Shown here piece by piece: positions 47,281-59,197 of a stretch of 64,000 nt of DNA. Source of the DNA: Phragmites australis. Lineage: Eukaryota; Streptophyta; Magnoliopsida; Poales; Poaceae. Location: positions 3,192,001 to 3,256,000 of the forward strand of contig NC_084940.1 in assembly GCF_958298935.1 (NCBI RefSeq), given 5' to 3'. Within the stretch, counting starts at the first letter, position 1; the number at the start of each line of letters is the position of its first letter. A program made the position numbers and the translations under genes. The notes beneath the pieces are model-generated. The model was given only the letters and a program-made list of their open reading frames with translations, was not told the DNA's origin and ran no database searches.

Positions 47281-50200
47281 AAGGGTAATTTCTGCTGCCT
47301 CAACTCTGAATAACTGTCTCAGTTTCACTTCTGAATATTTACAGCACTGAAAATGGACAATGGTTTTTGTACTACTGAATTTTTTATAATCCCTTACTAG
47401 AACTTGTGTACTTAATCTTGAGGAGTAAATGTCTCTGTACCATTGGGTACCGGTCCCTGCATGGGCAATAAGTTGGCTCTGATTCCGCTTCAGATTGGCG
47501 TTGTACCTTAAGAGCAATTTGCATAATCCTAAATGCAAATAGATGCACACCGTTTATGCTGATCCACCGGTATTTTCTCCTGACGCCTTTAATCACGATT
47601 ACTGATCTGTTCACGAAATAGAAACCAAATACAATCATCATGTCGTTCCTTGCGTCTGTACTGGAATGACAAAGGGATTATTCCATGGCTCAGGTTAAAA
47701 AAATGAACACCGTGCCAACTTCTTGGTGAGAGCATCGATCGTGAGGTGATAATATGAGTACAAAGTACCGGAAAGGTCAGTGAAAAGAAAAAACTCTTTG
47801 GCAGAATGTGATCACGAAGGGCCCAAATGGTACGCTGTGGGATTTCTCTGCCTCTGAAGTTGTCTTTTGATTTTCTTATGTATGATATAAGCGAGCTTTG
47901 AGCCTTCATTATTTGATTGAGAAATAATGCATCTGGTCACAAATACTTGTGATTTTGGACATAAAATCGAAAAATATGTCGATATTTGTAGATCTGGTTT
48001 GAGAAGTACTTCCATAATTGTACAGTTTTATTGGGTTTTATAAATATATTTTGATAGAAATTAGTGGTCTAAAATGCATTTTCAAGGCACTGTCGATGCC
48101 CAAAACAAGTAGTGGTCCAGTACCACTTTGATCGATGCAAACAATTCCTGTCGATCGATCTCGCGTTCCCATCTGATCGACATGCATATAACCCCCACGG
48201 CCGTCCAATCAGTCCCTAATCAACACGGTCGCTAGCCAGAATGTCGAGTCGGCGTCCCGACCGCGCGACACGGCGGTCGAGTCGGTGACGACGACGGACG
48301 GCGACGGCGACCTCCGACCGTGCCCCGCCGGCCGGTGCTTGCTAGGAATGATCGAGCGATCCTGACACTCGCACACGGTGACGCTAACGCACGGCAGGGT
48401 CGATCGAGCTCGAGCCCCCTACGGACGCCGAAGTGATCGAGGCCGTTGCGCGTCGGATGGCGACGCGACGGGACGTGGGCGCATGGCGCGCGCGCGGCCG
48501 ACATGCATGCATGAGCGCCGGGGCCGGGGGGCAGCGAGCCGGCACGGCCGCGTGGGCCGATGCATGGCCGTGTCCTGGGGTGGTCGCCGCCCCGAGAGTG
48601 TCAGGGCCCGATCGATTACAAGGAACACGAGTGCTCTGTTCTTGATCCTGCCTCGATTACAAGTGCCTGATTGACTCTGTGGGGGCATTGCACACGTATG
48701 GTGGTCATGTGCCCTTCACATGTATGAATGCATGCATGCATGCATTAATATTGATGCATGTAGTGGCCAATGTAGTGCTAGCTTCAACCCCAAATATTTG
48801 GCTGCATATTTCTAAGTGATCGATTCCTTCTTTCAGTTTTGTATTGATTTTTTAATCGCTTTTAAGTAGTTCTTGCATGTGTGTACAGGACATTTTTGGG
48901 AAGAGCCCACAGGCTTAAGTTGGGAGTAGCTCCACCCGTGTATGAAGCTGTACATATGCATGCTGCATGGACATGATGAACAACACATGTGAAGAAATAA
49001 GGAGGCACGATACTCCATGCTGCACTGGCCCCCTGTTTCTTCTCAGTTTTTACTGCCAGCAGATTTGTGCGGAAGTTTCAGCGTTATGGACTAAGTACGG
49101 TATGGTCAAAACGATCTAGTAGTAGTACAGCACAATGATGCCACTGCTAAAGCCGTATTACGTTTCCTGTGTGGCAGCTGCCGCAAGCATAGTAACCTGA
49201 ATCAATTCAGAAGCATTTACACAAAGGCTGTACTACAAAGCAATCGTTGGCCAATTCAATTCATTGCAACAAAAAAAAACGACAAAATATAGAAAAAAGG
49301 GAAGTAGTGACCTAGTTACGTTTTAGAGACCGTGTCAATACCGACAACTGTAAAAAAATTTACCGGAGGGTACTCTAGTAGGGCTTTCGTTTGTCCAATC
49401 GTTTATTCGCCGCGTCGCTTTAGGTTGTCAGCTCAAGAGAAAAGGCCTATCGAGTGATCGAGTCTCGACAGATAGTCCTCCAGTCTCCTGGCCCCCATTC
49501 CAGCCTGCCGCTGGTCAGCCCAGCCTGGGTCAAATCCCTGCAACGATCACCCATCGACTCGCGCGGCCGGCGTCCCGTCGAGATCGACGTCGATAAGGAT
49601 CGGCCATACCCAAACAGTGCAATCCCCGTCGCTGTCCTGTCCTGTCCTGTCCTGTCCTGTCCGGCCCGGCTCAAGCCGATCACAGCAGCTACATCCCGAA
49701 AGCATCTCCAGATCACCCCTGCCCGATCGCTCGCTGGCGCCCCATCGGCCGCATGCACACTTGCACAGGCGCGCGACCGCCAGCGGCTGGGGCCGGGCTC
49801 GCAGGGACGCGCATGTGACGTGCCCTGCGCAAGCACGGATCGTGCGGCAGCGAGGGATGGAGGTGGGGTTGGTGGCGGGCGATCCCGCGCTGGGCAAGGT
49901 GGGGTGGGACATTGGGATCTCTCCGTGGGCCGGCGGGGCCGCTGCCGCCATGGGCGTGCACCCTACCAGCCGTGGGAGTGGGATGGATGCATGGGCCTTG
50001 GCTGGCTGCAAGCTGCATGCATGCATGCATGCTAGCTAGCTCCCAGCAGCTCCGTCCAACGGCAATGTGCAAATGGCAGGCGGCAGCGGCGATGTGTCTG
50101 GGTGTGAAACTGTGGTAAGGAGTCGGCAGCGGCGATGTGTCTGGGTGTGAAACTGTGGTAAGGAGTGGTCGGGGCTGTAAAAGACTAACCTAAAACTATT

Positions 50201-50326
50201 CTAATGTGCAGAAGACTAACCTAAAACTATTCTAATGTACAGAAAAATAAAGAAGAATAAAAATAGATATAATTATTGCGAGTGACTGAGTTATTACAAT
50301 TGATCCCCACCCCTCAACTATATATA
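47281..50326. other. Intergenic DNA with GC-rich patches and short repeats
   Basis: GC-rich patches at about 48190-48620 and 49450-50040 give long open frames on both strands that resemble no family I know. Simple repeats include (TGCA)n near 48727-48745, (TGTCC)n at about 49637-49660 and (ATGC)n near 50015-50030. At 50082-50165 a 42-bp phrase (GGCAGCGGCGATGTGTCTGG...) is present twice in tandem, followed by a doubled GAAGACTAACCTAAAAC. No gene is supported. Confidence 0.4.
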
Positions 50327-50357
50327 CTAGCCATTGATGCCCGCGCTTTGCTGCGGG
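50327..50357 (-). mobile_element. Helitron-like 3' terminus
   Basis: On the minus strand a GC hairpin (CCCGC, loop AGCAAAGC, GCGGG) at 50340-50357 is followed nine bases later by CTAG and then T. This is the arrangement of a Helitron 3' end (hairpin, CTRR, insertion before T). The other end was not found. Confidence 0.5.
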
Positions 50358-51258
50358 TGAGTGAACTGGTATTGCAGCAAAATATAATATTCTACTTTTG
50401 TTTGTATCATGTCACAGAAAGGTATAAAGCTATAGTATGACAGGACATTATCGCAGATGCTATTGTAAAGACCGATATAAGTTGGCACTCTAAGGTCACA
50501 GTAAAAGGGTGGGAAGCCTGAATTTAGACCATAGAAAACATATCAAATTGAGCAACTAAAGGAGACTAATGTGACTATGCTCGGAGGCCGTCGGGAGTAT
50601 TTAATTTCATATGAATTTCAGAGAAATTTTACTGGAACAAAATCCCGTGAAAAATGTTCCTATGCGTCTATTTCGAACAAATGATCGGATTATCAGATTT
50701 TCTATGAAATCACTATGAAATAGTTATGCCAACATACATTTTGGAGGAAACCAAATACGAGGTCTGAACTCATCGTATGGAAATTTCTTCCACACAGACC
50801 AAAGTTTCCAGCAGCTTGCAGAAATTGATGCCCTCCCTGTGAATTCTCATGGGCCTCTAAATCCCATAGATATCCAGTTAACAAGGTCCACTTCTATATG
50901 AAACATCCCGTTCTCTCTTTCCTCAAATGTTATTTTTTGTTTCTGCAGTCCAAGTTGTTCCACAATTTGACGGGGAGCAGCAACTTGGAGTGATGTTTGT
51001 TAGTTTGGTTCATTTTTTTAAAAAGTGCCAGGTTTAGGTCTTGAAACACAATAGCTATCACAATAGATTACATTATAGGTAGAAAGAACACTCACTACAA
51101 TACGGATACATCCCCTTTACGCGAGGGTATACATACATAAAGTGAAGTAGCCTTCACTTCCCTTGGGCGTAATGGGGAGCTGGCTAGAACTACTTCTAGA
51201 CTTTTAAATTCGGACTGGAGTGGCTTCATTCCTTGAGGTGTCTGAGTGGCTGATTAGA

Positions 51259-52398
51259 TCATTCTTCTGAGGTTGAAGGGTCTTCTAAGTGGATGAGAGG
51301 GAAAGCATCATCTTTTGGCGGTGGATGAGTCAGAGGGAGAATTTCTTCTTCCTCGGTGGACTCTGTGTCAGAAGTCCCATGGGAGACTTCTGTAGGCGGG
51401 GTGCTGGAGGGGCGTCCAAGAACTTCCTTTTGCCTTTTTCCATCGTTGCAACTGGGATTCCATCTAGTATTGGGCACTCTATGACCTCCAAGGCAAGGGT
51501 CCTTCTCTTGGCCCTAGTGACAAGGTAGGCATCTTTTAGCTGCTGAGTGTGGCGGTCCTCTACCTGTTGCAAGGCTTCAATCGCGGCGGCCTCACGGCTC
51601 TGGGCTTCAGTGGCTTGGGCCTTAGCCTCCGCAAGTTGCACGCCGAGTTTCCTGATCTGCGTCTCAGCTTTTTCCGCCCTGTGGATGCACTTTCTCAGCT
51701 TGGTTGCCTGCTTGTCGTATTGCTCGTCTAGGGCAAGCAAGTACCCGGACATGAACACCACAGCCGGGTCATCTTCTCGTAATTCGGGTCCTTCCAGGGT
51801 CTTCATCCGGGCCATCCACTGGCGGTTCCTTACCAAGGGTGGAAAGAACCTCATGGGTGTACGGCAGATGACCTTCTCGTATATCTGGCACAGGTACCTC
51901 AAAGCCTTGCGAGCGATAGCCTGGTAGGTGTCCTTGAATCGGAACCCTGTCGTAGACACCCTCCACGGCTTTATGTAAGGGAAATCCTTACTTGCTCCAA
52001 CATGGATGATCACTTCGCACCGTTTTGTGCCATACTCTTCGTACTCTCTGCCCACGTATTCTGGGTGGTCCAGAATACCAAGTCTTACCATAGCGGTGTA
52101 CAGGAGCTTGGGAAAACCTTACTTGTTCAAGCAGTAACTGGTGGTCCATCCTTCTTCTGCCATCTGTGAGAAAAAGGATGGGTAAAAAAAATTTCAATAG
52201 AGAGGAGAGGGTAAGAGTTTTTGGAGGCTCTCACCAGCTGCTCACCTTGCCGAGGGTGTGGTCGGAGAGGGAGATCGCCCTGGCGGCCAATTTTTTGTAA
52301 GAGAGGTAAGGGAGAGAAACTGGAGGGCTGAGGCTCGATGGAAAGGTAGTGGAGTTGGGTGAGCTTTGGGATGGCCGGGGAGCTCCCTGGCGTTGCAT
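51259..52398 (-). pseudogene. Grass transposon-associated coiled-coil ORF, broken
   Basis: Exon 1 (52246-52398) reads from MQRQGAPRP to SLSDHTLGK, with donor AAG|GTGAGC. Exon 2 begins at 52164 after a CAG acceptor with MAEEGWTTSYCLNK. It hits a TAA at about 52121, then resumes as GFPKLLYTAMVRLGILDHPEYVGREYEEYGT and CEVIIHV, with KALRYLCQIYE and RTPMRFFPP. A long Glu/Ala/Gln-rich coiled-coil (about residues 130-200 of this part) follows. Near 51400 the frame shifts; the alternative frame ends with STEEEEILPL..EDPSTSEE at 51259. I recall this as a highly repeated hypothetical protein of grass genomes linked with transposons. Its function is not known to me. Given the stop and shift, this copy is dead. 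Confidence 0.6.
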
Positions 52399-52863
52399 CT
52401 TATAGGCAGGAGGAGGGAGCAGGGGCCTCGCGTATGGGTCGTCGCCGCTGTGGTGCGTGCGGTGACCGGCGGTCTGCGTGAGTAAAGGAGGGGTAAAGGT
52501 GGGTAGTGGGGCGTAGTGACATGGGCGGTGGTGAGGTGACGATGTGGCAGCGGTGGTCGGATGCGGAAACGGCGTGCTCCGTGCTTCACGATCATGCGTG
52601 CGTATGTGTAAGACGTGCACAGGCGAGAGGAGGTAGAAGATAAGGAGAGAGAGGTGGAGTTAGGATTGGCTGGAGCGAATTGGGTTAGTCTAAGAGAGAA
52701 GAAGTTTGAACATTTTTTGAAATTAGGTTTTAGACCCGGGTGACTGTTGGAAAGAAAACACTGTACTTGTTTTTAAATCAATTAGAATACAATAAACCAT
52801 GTACAATCTCATACAAAAGCAAGTAAACTACTTTTTTTTTTGCAAATTATGCACATACAATAA

Positions 52864-52892
52864 CTAACTGATGCCCGCGCTTTGTTGCGGGG
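52864..52892 (-). mobile_element. Second, degenerate Helitron-like 3' terminus
   Basis: On the minus strand the hairpin CCCGCAACAAAGCGCGGG (52874-52891) is followed by CATCAGTTAG and T. It is nearly the same as the terminus at 50327-50357, but the final CTRR reads TTAG and the spacing is shorter. It lies in the same orientation, 2.5 kb away. Confidence 0.35.
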
Positions 52893-53182
52893 CACCAATT
52901 GGTTATGTTAGATTTATTTGCCATCTCAAGTAAAAGGGCATGGTTAAACAATATTTACCTCATACAAAAATTAATGTGAGCAAGTTGTTTATAAATGATT
53001 ATAATGAAAATTTATCTAATTTTTTAGTTTTAAGTTGCAAATACAGCATTCTAAGTGAAATATCAACTACGTCACACATAAATGAACAAGTTGTTTATTT
53101 ATCTCTAACCTCATGTTAGTCGTTGCACCTACAGAAAACATAAAGAAATCAGCCGACACATCTGCAGATATCATGTCAATAA

Positions 53183-53440
53183 GTGTACCCACTCACTATG
53201 TATGAGGTTATCAGTAGCAGTCTTGGTGCCCATCCATTAGATGCACAGATACAACATGAAGATGTCGATGAGGTTCAGGAGTATATTGATTGTCATTATT
53301 TATCTTCACATGAGGCTATCTGGCATATGTTCGAATTTGATATCCACTATAGGACGCCAGCGGTGGAGAGGTTAGCTATGCATCTCCCTTTGATGAATAG
53401 CGTTGTGTACCTGCTAAAATGCCATTGGTTGATATCGTAG
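53183..53440 (+). pseudogene. Helitron Rep/helicase protein fragment
   Basis: The frame contains DVDEVQEYIDCHYLSSHEAI and WHMFEFDIHYRTPAVERLA followed by MHLPLMNSVVY. This corresponds to the conserved segment near the Rep domain of plant Helitron transposases (YIDARYISxxEAxWRIFxFxxHxxxPxVxRLxxHLP), as I recall it. Neither the Rep catalytic Tyr motif nor the helicase is present. The frame has no proper ATG and ends at a stop at 53438. A further frame just after it (PLVDIVDEPLLHADNIDW) may continue the same decayed protein. Confidence 0.6.
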
Positions 53441-53855
53441 ATGAACCCTTGTTACACGCAGACAACATTGACTGGTATAACATGGGCCGATAGACCTAGG
53501 GTTCACAGCGATCGAACCACTTTCCCCTTCCTCTTCCCAGTTCACCCTACACTCTCTTTCCCCTGACTACATCCCCCAGATGTTGACAATTAAACCAGTG
53601 GTGATCATGGGTGCTACGAGCACGGGTAAGACAAAGCTATCAATTGATGTATCCAAGGTGATTAGTGGCGAAGCGGTGAATGCTGACAAGATGCAAATCT
53701 ATCCTGGGCTTGACATCGCAACCAACAAGGTCCATCTGAATGATGGATGTGGTATTCCTCATCACCTTATTGGGGCTATTTCAGCAATTACTGACGATTT
53801 TTCTGTATCTTTCTTTCGATCTATTGCAACCATTACTACAAAGTCTATTGTAAGG

Positions 53856-53860
53856 CGTGG
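53856..53860. repeat. Left target-site duplication
   Basis: CGTGG directly before the LTR, matched by CGTGG at 56047-56051 directly after it. An exact 5-bp duplication is the normal footprint of LTR-retrotransposon integration. Confidence 0.85.
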
Positions 53861-55718
53861 TGTAACACCCTACTTTACAACTCAGCCTATTTATATGAAA
53901 ATAGGATATTTTGGCAGTATTTCCTCTATAGAGAGGTATAACTGACCAAAAGAAAGATCTCAGGCAAACAGAATCAGATATAACCAGCCTATATAGAAAC
54001 CGTTATGACGCTACCAGCGTCTACCACAACATGAACCAAGCAAATGATAGACCACCAAAAATATCATTTATAACACCGGTTGAGCTATCAACATGGTGAT
54101 GAGGTAGTGTGTGCAGCTACCAAGATCCATCCCCAAAATGCACGTCAACATCTAAACATACCTGTAAAGAAAGCACGGGTGAGATTCGAAAATCTTAGCA
54201 AGTGAAAGGTACTTTAACAAAAAGCTATTTAGCCACAGTTGAATGTGCTAACAATTCTAAATAGAAACTAGTAATGAAACAGACCGCCACACTAGGAGAA
54301 ACAATTATGACTAAGCAAGTCCAACGATAACATTAAATATTTTAACATTCGGTTGGTATAAGCCTTCAGAGCCGCATATATATCTATATACAAGCTAACT
54401 AAAGGAAATAAGATTTGATGCGAATGATTCATTGAATTTCATAAGAAGATATAACCATGCACATGACATGCTCTTCTCACCCTTACCCCTCCTCGGGTAA
54501 CGTAAGGGTGTGCACCGTACCCCTCCTCGGGTGACATACGGTACTGTACCGGTACGGTCGCGGCCAGAAGACGACGACAAACTTCCAATGCATGAGATGT
54601 ATATGTATGACGTGCTTCAAGCATAACCAACATAACTTCCGGAATATGCTTGAGACTTCAAAAAAAAACATTGCATACAACACTAATGAATAACTCCAGA
54701 ATGGCATATCGTGACTACTGCACTTCATAAATCAATCATCGAGTAAACTTCTGGAAACGTAAACAACATAGTACTCAGCTCAGAATCAGTCATTCAGATT
54801 AGATGAATGCACTGCAATTAAAGAATGTAGGCAACCCAATATTAGGTTAAAGCATAGTCATACAATACATTCACTTGCCTTTACCGACGATGAAGCCGGG
54901 CACTAGTCGTGACGTGAGGTCACACCACCTGAACAAACACACCATTAGCACAACGACGCCGCAACGATGAAATAAAAGAGGATGCACGCTAATACGCCAA
55001 AAGCACCTAAACCAATTACCGAAAAAGAATAACGTCCACGCCATCGGTACGCCTATATTTCGGAAAACTAAACAGAAAACTGTATCACATAAAATGATAC
55101 ACTATTTCTAATTCAGAGTCGAACCAAAGTTCTCACTAATTAGACTTTGCTCCGATGGACAAAAAGAAATACTTCAACTCGGATGTCGTATCTTCGAATC
55201 AACAACGATTATAAAAAAGAATCAGACTATTGATCACATGAAATAATACGACACAAATTGCTTGATTTGATTTAATTCAACCACAAACGTCCAGAAATTA
55301 CCGAGAAATTGCCTTCGAAAGATTGACGACGAATCCGACAAAATTCTGAAATTTCCAACTTTCCCTTTTTTTTCTCTTTTTTTTTCTTCCCTTTTTTTTC
55401 TTCTTCTTTTTCTTTTCTTTTCTTTTCTTTTCTTCCTTTCTCTTTCCTGGCTTCTTCCTGCGCTGGCTGCTTGCTTCTTCGATCGGTCAGCTGGCTGGCG
55501 GCTGCTGCTGCTCCTTCACACAGCGATTAGCACAGAGGCACGGCAGCGCGTAGCACCGGCGGCAGCAGCAGCTCAGCGCAGAGGCGGCAGGACGCACAGC
55601 CTGGTGCGACGGCGCAGAGCCGGCCCAGCGCGACGACGGCGCACGGCAGGTGGTGGCGCGGCGCAGCGGCGACGGGAGCTCGGCGCAGAGCACAGCGATG
55701 AGCTCGGGCGCGCGACAC

Positions 55719-55760
<42 letters not shown>

Positions 55761-56046
55761 AAAAAGAGACGCGAGCGCTCGAAACCTCTGGATGGATCGA
55801 GTGACGACCGGAGCTTTATCTCTTCTCTCTTTTTTTTTACTTTTTTTAAACAACAAATGGTCTAAATTTATTGGGCTCGCTACGGGTCTCAAAGTGCCCG
55901 GAACGGACATATGAATAGCAAAATGGGTTCATCTCGACGAGATGAACGCAACCATGGTCTCCGATCGTCCATACGAGCCTCGGATCAAAAGTCAAAAATG
56001 CGGTCAAATTCCTCTCTCTTTTTTCCTCCAAAAATTCGGTATTACA
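53861..56046 (-). mobile_element. Solo LTR, probably Ty3/gypsy
   Basis: The insert of 2186 bp starts TGTAACACCC and ends GGTATTACA on the plus strand, so its ends are TG..CA in either direction. On the minus strand it begins TGTAATACCGAATTTTTGG, has text with CGTTCATCTCGTCGAGATGAA, and finishes with CATATAAATAGGCTG and GGGTGTTACA. These are features I associate with large gypsy LTRs of grasses. There is no internal coding region, primer site or second LTR, so it is a solo LTR left by recombination. It contains a CT-rich tract (55365-55445) and (GA)n at 55721-55757. Confidence 0.8.
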
Positions 56047-56051
56047 CGTGG
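56047..56051. repeat. Right target-site duplication
   Basis: CGTGG, the exact partner of 53856-53860. Confidence 0.85.
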
Positions 56052-56616
56052 TCATGTACCAGTTCTGGTAGGTGGCTCAAACTCACTGATCCATGGATTC
56101 CTTGTTGACCATTTTGATCCCTCCCTTGTTGATCCTTTTGCAATTGCGAGGTATCGGCCAACTTTAAGGTTCCAAAGCTGCCTCCTGTGGCTTCATGCTC
56201 ATGAGTTAGTTCTTAAGGAATATCTCAACCGTCGTGTTGACGATATGGTTGATGCTGGTTTGGTGGAGGAACTCAAAGAATTTTTTGATTCTATGTCCAT
56301 TCGCAAGCTTGTCGAGCACACTGGGCTAGCTAGGGCAATCGGTGTGTCGGAACTAAGTGAATATTTTGCCGGATGCAAGAGACTTTGTGTTTCCATAGAT
56401 GAGATGAAAGTCAATACGCATGCCCTTGCAAAAGCACAAACTGCAAAGATTCAACATATTGCTGATGTTTGGGGTTGGCTTGTTTGCTCCCTTGATGCCA
56501 CAGAAACCATACGTGCGCATCTCACTGGATCAAACTATACTGCGAAGGCCATAGCATGGGAACGCAATGTGAGTGGTCCTGCACTTAGTACTATAAATGA
56601 GTTTTTGGATAGTTGA

Positions 56617-58311
56617 TGCCTAGGTTGGCTGCTCTTGTGAGTTGCTTAAAGCTATTAATACACATAGATTAGGTTGCATATCAGTATCTATAGTGTCATT
56701 GTATTAATCGTAGTATGTATGGCTATTTTCAGCACCTCTTTTCAGACTTATATAAGTATTTGCTATGAAAACCTTCTACTTACCACGACTGTATCCTATG
56801 TATTACTCTCAGTGTTTGATATAGTTTTATGTACCTTAACATCATGCCTGCCATTATTCACTAGAGATTGAAGTCTCTTTCAAATTGTAATCATCAATTC
56901 ATATGCCAAAGTTATAACTGGACACTCAGTTTTGGGTGTGGAAATGTGAGGTGAGTGAGTGTCAATGATGGGTGGGCTGGATTTATTCTAATTTGTTGCT
57001 AAAACTTGATACTAGATTCTGTTTAATAGATGCATCAACTCACTCAGTGTCATTGACTATGATATTTATGATGTTTCAATTCTACTCCTTACAAATGAAA
57101 TAGGTTCATGTTGTTGTTCTGGGCCATGGTGGTGCGTACCTAAGGTGAAACTAAAGTAATTTTGACGTTTAATTGCTCCTCCATTTAGGTAATCTTGATC
57201 TCAGGTAAAGAGCGAATGTGTTCTATTGATATTGAAACTAGGTATCAGGATGAATTGTTGATATTATCATAATTGTATGGCAAAAAAAAACACTGAAGTC
57301 ATGCATGCTAAGGTAGCATCCTGTCTATGGACAAAACAATTTGGAATTTTATAACTCTATTAAATATGGAGAGTACAGTCTCTAAGCAATAGTATACTAC
57401 ACAAGTTGTATGGATAGAACTAGTTTCCTTAACACTATAAGATTAAGTGCAATTTGATAGGTGACCCGGAGTGCCTTTGGTAAAACGGGCATAACTTTTG
57501 CATACGAACTCCGATTTTGACGTTTTTTTTTCTACGAACATCTACAGAAAAAGTTACATCCGTTTCTCCCTGAACTTGTTGGGTTCAGAGAATTTTTCGA
57601 GGCCAAAAACGCCTTGAAAGATTGAGTTCTCACCCCCGGAAGTTTCTGCACAATTTTCGGAACGTGCGCATGTGTCCGTAGCCGCCACCCCTTACATCAA
57701 AATTGAGCAAAATTGTACACTAATTCCTATTCTAGTGCTGCTGAGTTGAGAAAAAATAAGAGACAAATAAAATAAAAATAAAAAATATTTGTGAACAACT
57801 CAAGGTCAGAAAAAAAATGTTGATTTTCCTTCTTTTTTGTTGTTGTTGTGTTTTCGTGTCCACTGTGTTCCGTAAATGCCATTAAAAATATGAAATGATG
57901 ATACATGAAACTATCAGGCTAAACATTAGCAAACAGGAACAAAGTGGTACAATACTAGGCATACTTGATCTTACACACATCCAAAGTACATAGGGAGATA
58001 ATTATACAAACTTGCTGGTTCAAAGGCATACATATTCGACATTACTAAATACTACATTACTAAATACTATATTACAATACAATAGTTGGTAGCTTCAATA
58101 ATAGTACATGGCATGTGGTAGCTGGTAGTAGTATATCCGGGAGGAGATTATTAGAATAGTACAAGGCCTCAGAAGCACTTCCCCCATATGTTCTAACACA
58201 AGTTGCCTTGAGTGATTGGATTCTTGCAATATATTTAATTAAAACATTGCATTAAAAAGTAAATAACGAATGTCATTCAATTGAACGGAATATAGCAACT
58301 ATGCATACCAT
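56617..58311. other. Intergenic DNA, LTR-like in part
   Basis: The segment 57465-57690 (GGGCATAACTTTTGCATACG, GAACTCCGATTTTGACG) resembles text common in grass gypsy LTRs. Elsewhere the sequence is AT-rich with no coding pattern. Confidence 0.4.
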
Positions 58312-59197
58312 TCAATCACTAATTGGATTTCCATTAGGGCTGTTCTCTTGCATGATGTTGAATAATTCTCGAGCAAACTGTTCATGTCGTGTCTCCGGTG
58401 GCTTTGCTCTAGTGTACATGACTGGTTCAACATATATGCTTGCTGGATGTGTTGTTGGAGCACAGGACACTAAGGGAAGGATGTCACCATAGCTTGCATA
58501 AATGGAACTCAGACGATTCAAAAGTCTCTTGTGAGCATTGAATAGCCCGTTCTTCTCTATACGCATCATGCCATATTTGATATGAAGAATTTGGGACCAA
58601 CTTATATAATGGTGTAACTGCCCATACGTTTGTAGGAATGAAGTATAATTCACGTCATTAACATGGATATTCATCTGGGATATGAAATGGCCAATTGCTA
58701 TTTCAGAAACATTTTCTTGTGCTTCAAAATCATTCATGCAAGGGATGCTTTAGAAAGTCTCAACTTCCACGATGCCATTGGTGCCCTTTTTAGGAGGAAT
58801 TTCAACTGTGAACCAGGCTACCCTTTTTGTCTTATCTAGCTTCACCACCCCTTCGGTACAAATAGTTGCACCTATCTTGCTAACGATTTGTCTTAGGATG
58901 CTCTTGCGTGAGATGTCAACTACAATTGGATCCTACAAAAAAAAACAAATAAGAATAGTTAGACCAAGCATTTATAGATACACAAATTCAAGAAAATAAT
59001 CACTAACAAGAATGGATACCATGGCAGGGACAATATCGAACAACACGATAATGAAGACATATATGAGCTACTATCATTCTTGATTAAAACTACAGGAATA
59101 CCTTGGCCAGGGAGTCATCTGCCTGTGAACTCTTGAAAGCATGTGAGGCTTGTTCCTCGAGAATGTTTTTTTCCTTGTCAATGTTACTTCCATTTAA
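58312..59197 (-). pseudogene. Unrecognised two-exon ORF with internal stop
   Basis: A first exon (59102-59197) reads 32 residues ending SSQADDSLAK with donor AAG|GTATTC. The next exon (58312-58932) starts after TTTTTTTTGTAG with DPIVVDISRKSILRQIVSKIG and reaches VEIPPKKGTNGIVEVETF. It then meets a TAA at 58750-58752 and continues in the same frame as MNDFEAQENVSEIAIGHFIS and DVNYTSFLQTYGQLHHYISW to a stop at 58312. The phases agree across the intron and the frame is open on both sides of one stop, so this once coded for a protein. I do not recognise the family. No start codon is visible in the first exon. Confidence 0.45.

Larger units (their letters stand above)
53580..56616 (+). pseudogene. 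IPT: Adenylate isopentenyltransferase (IPT) gene split by a solo LTR
   Basis: Plant IPT makes cytokinin precursors by moving a dimethylallyl group to ATP/ADP, usually in plastids. Part one (53580-53860) has the P-loop GATSTGKT (residues 11-18) and VNADKMQIYPGLDIATNK, in which the usual NSDK reads NADK, then GIPHHLIG. Part two (56052-56616) has PVLVGGSNSLIH, RRVDDMVDAGLVEELKEFF, ARAIGVSEL and the C-terminal helical region, ending at 56616. The 2186-bp LTR plus one CGTGG copy separates them exactly within a Gly codon. Apart from that the frame is open, about 281 aa in total. There is no obvious transit peptide, and related enzymes are usually 320-350 aa. The absence of a zinc finger argues against the tRNA-type enzyme. 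With the LTR present, translation ends at 53945, so the copy should be null unless the LTR is spliced out. Confidence 0.85.

Noticed and set aside
49454..50039. Long open frames on both strands (up to 193 codons)
   Set aside because: GC-rich sequence with simple repeats (TGTCC, ATGC); no recognisable domain and no splice or promoter context.
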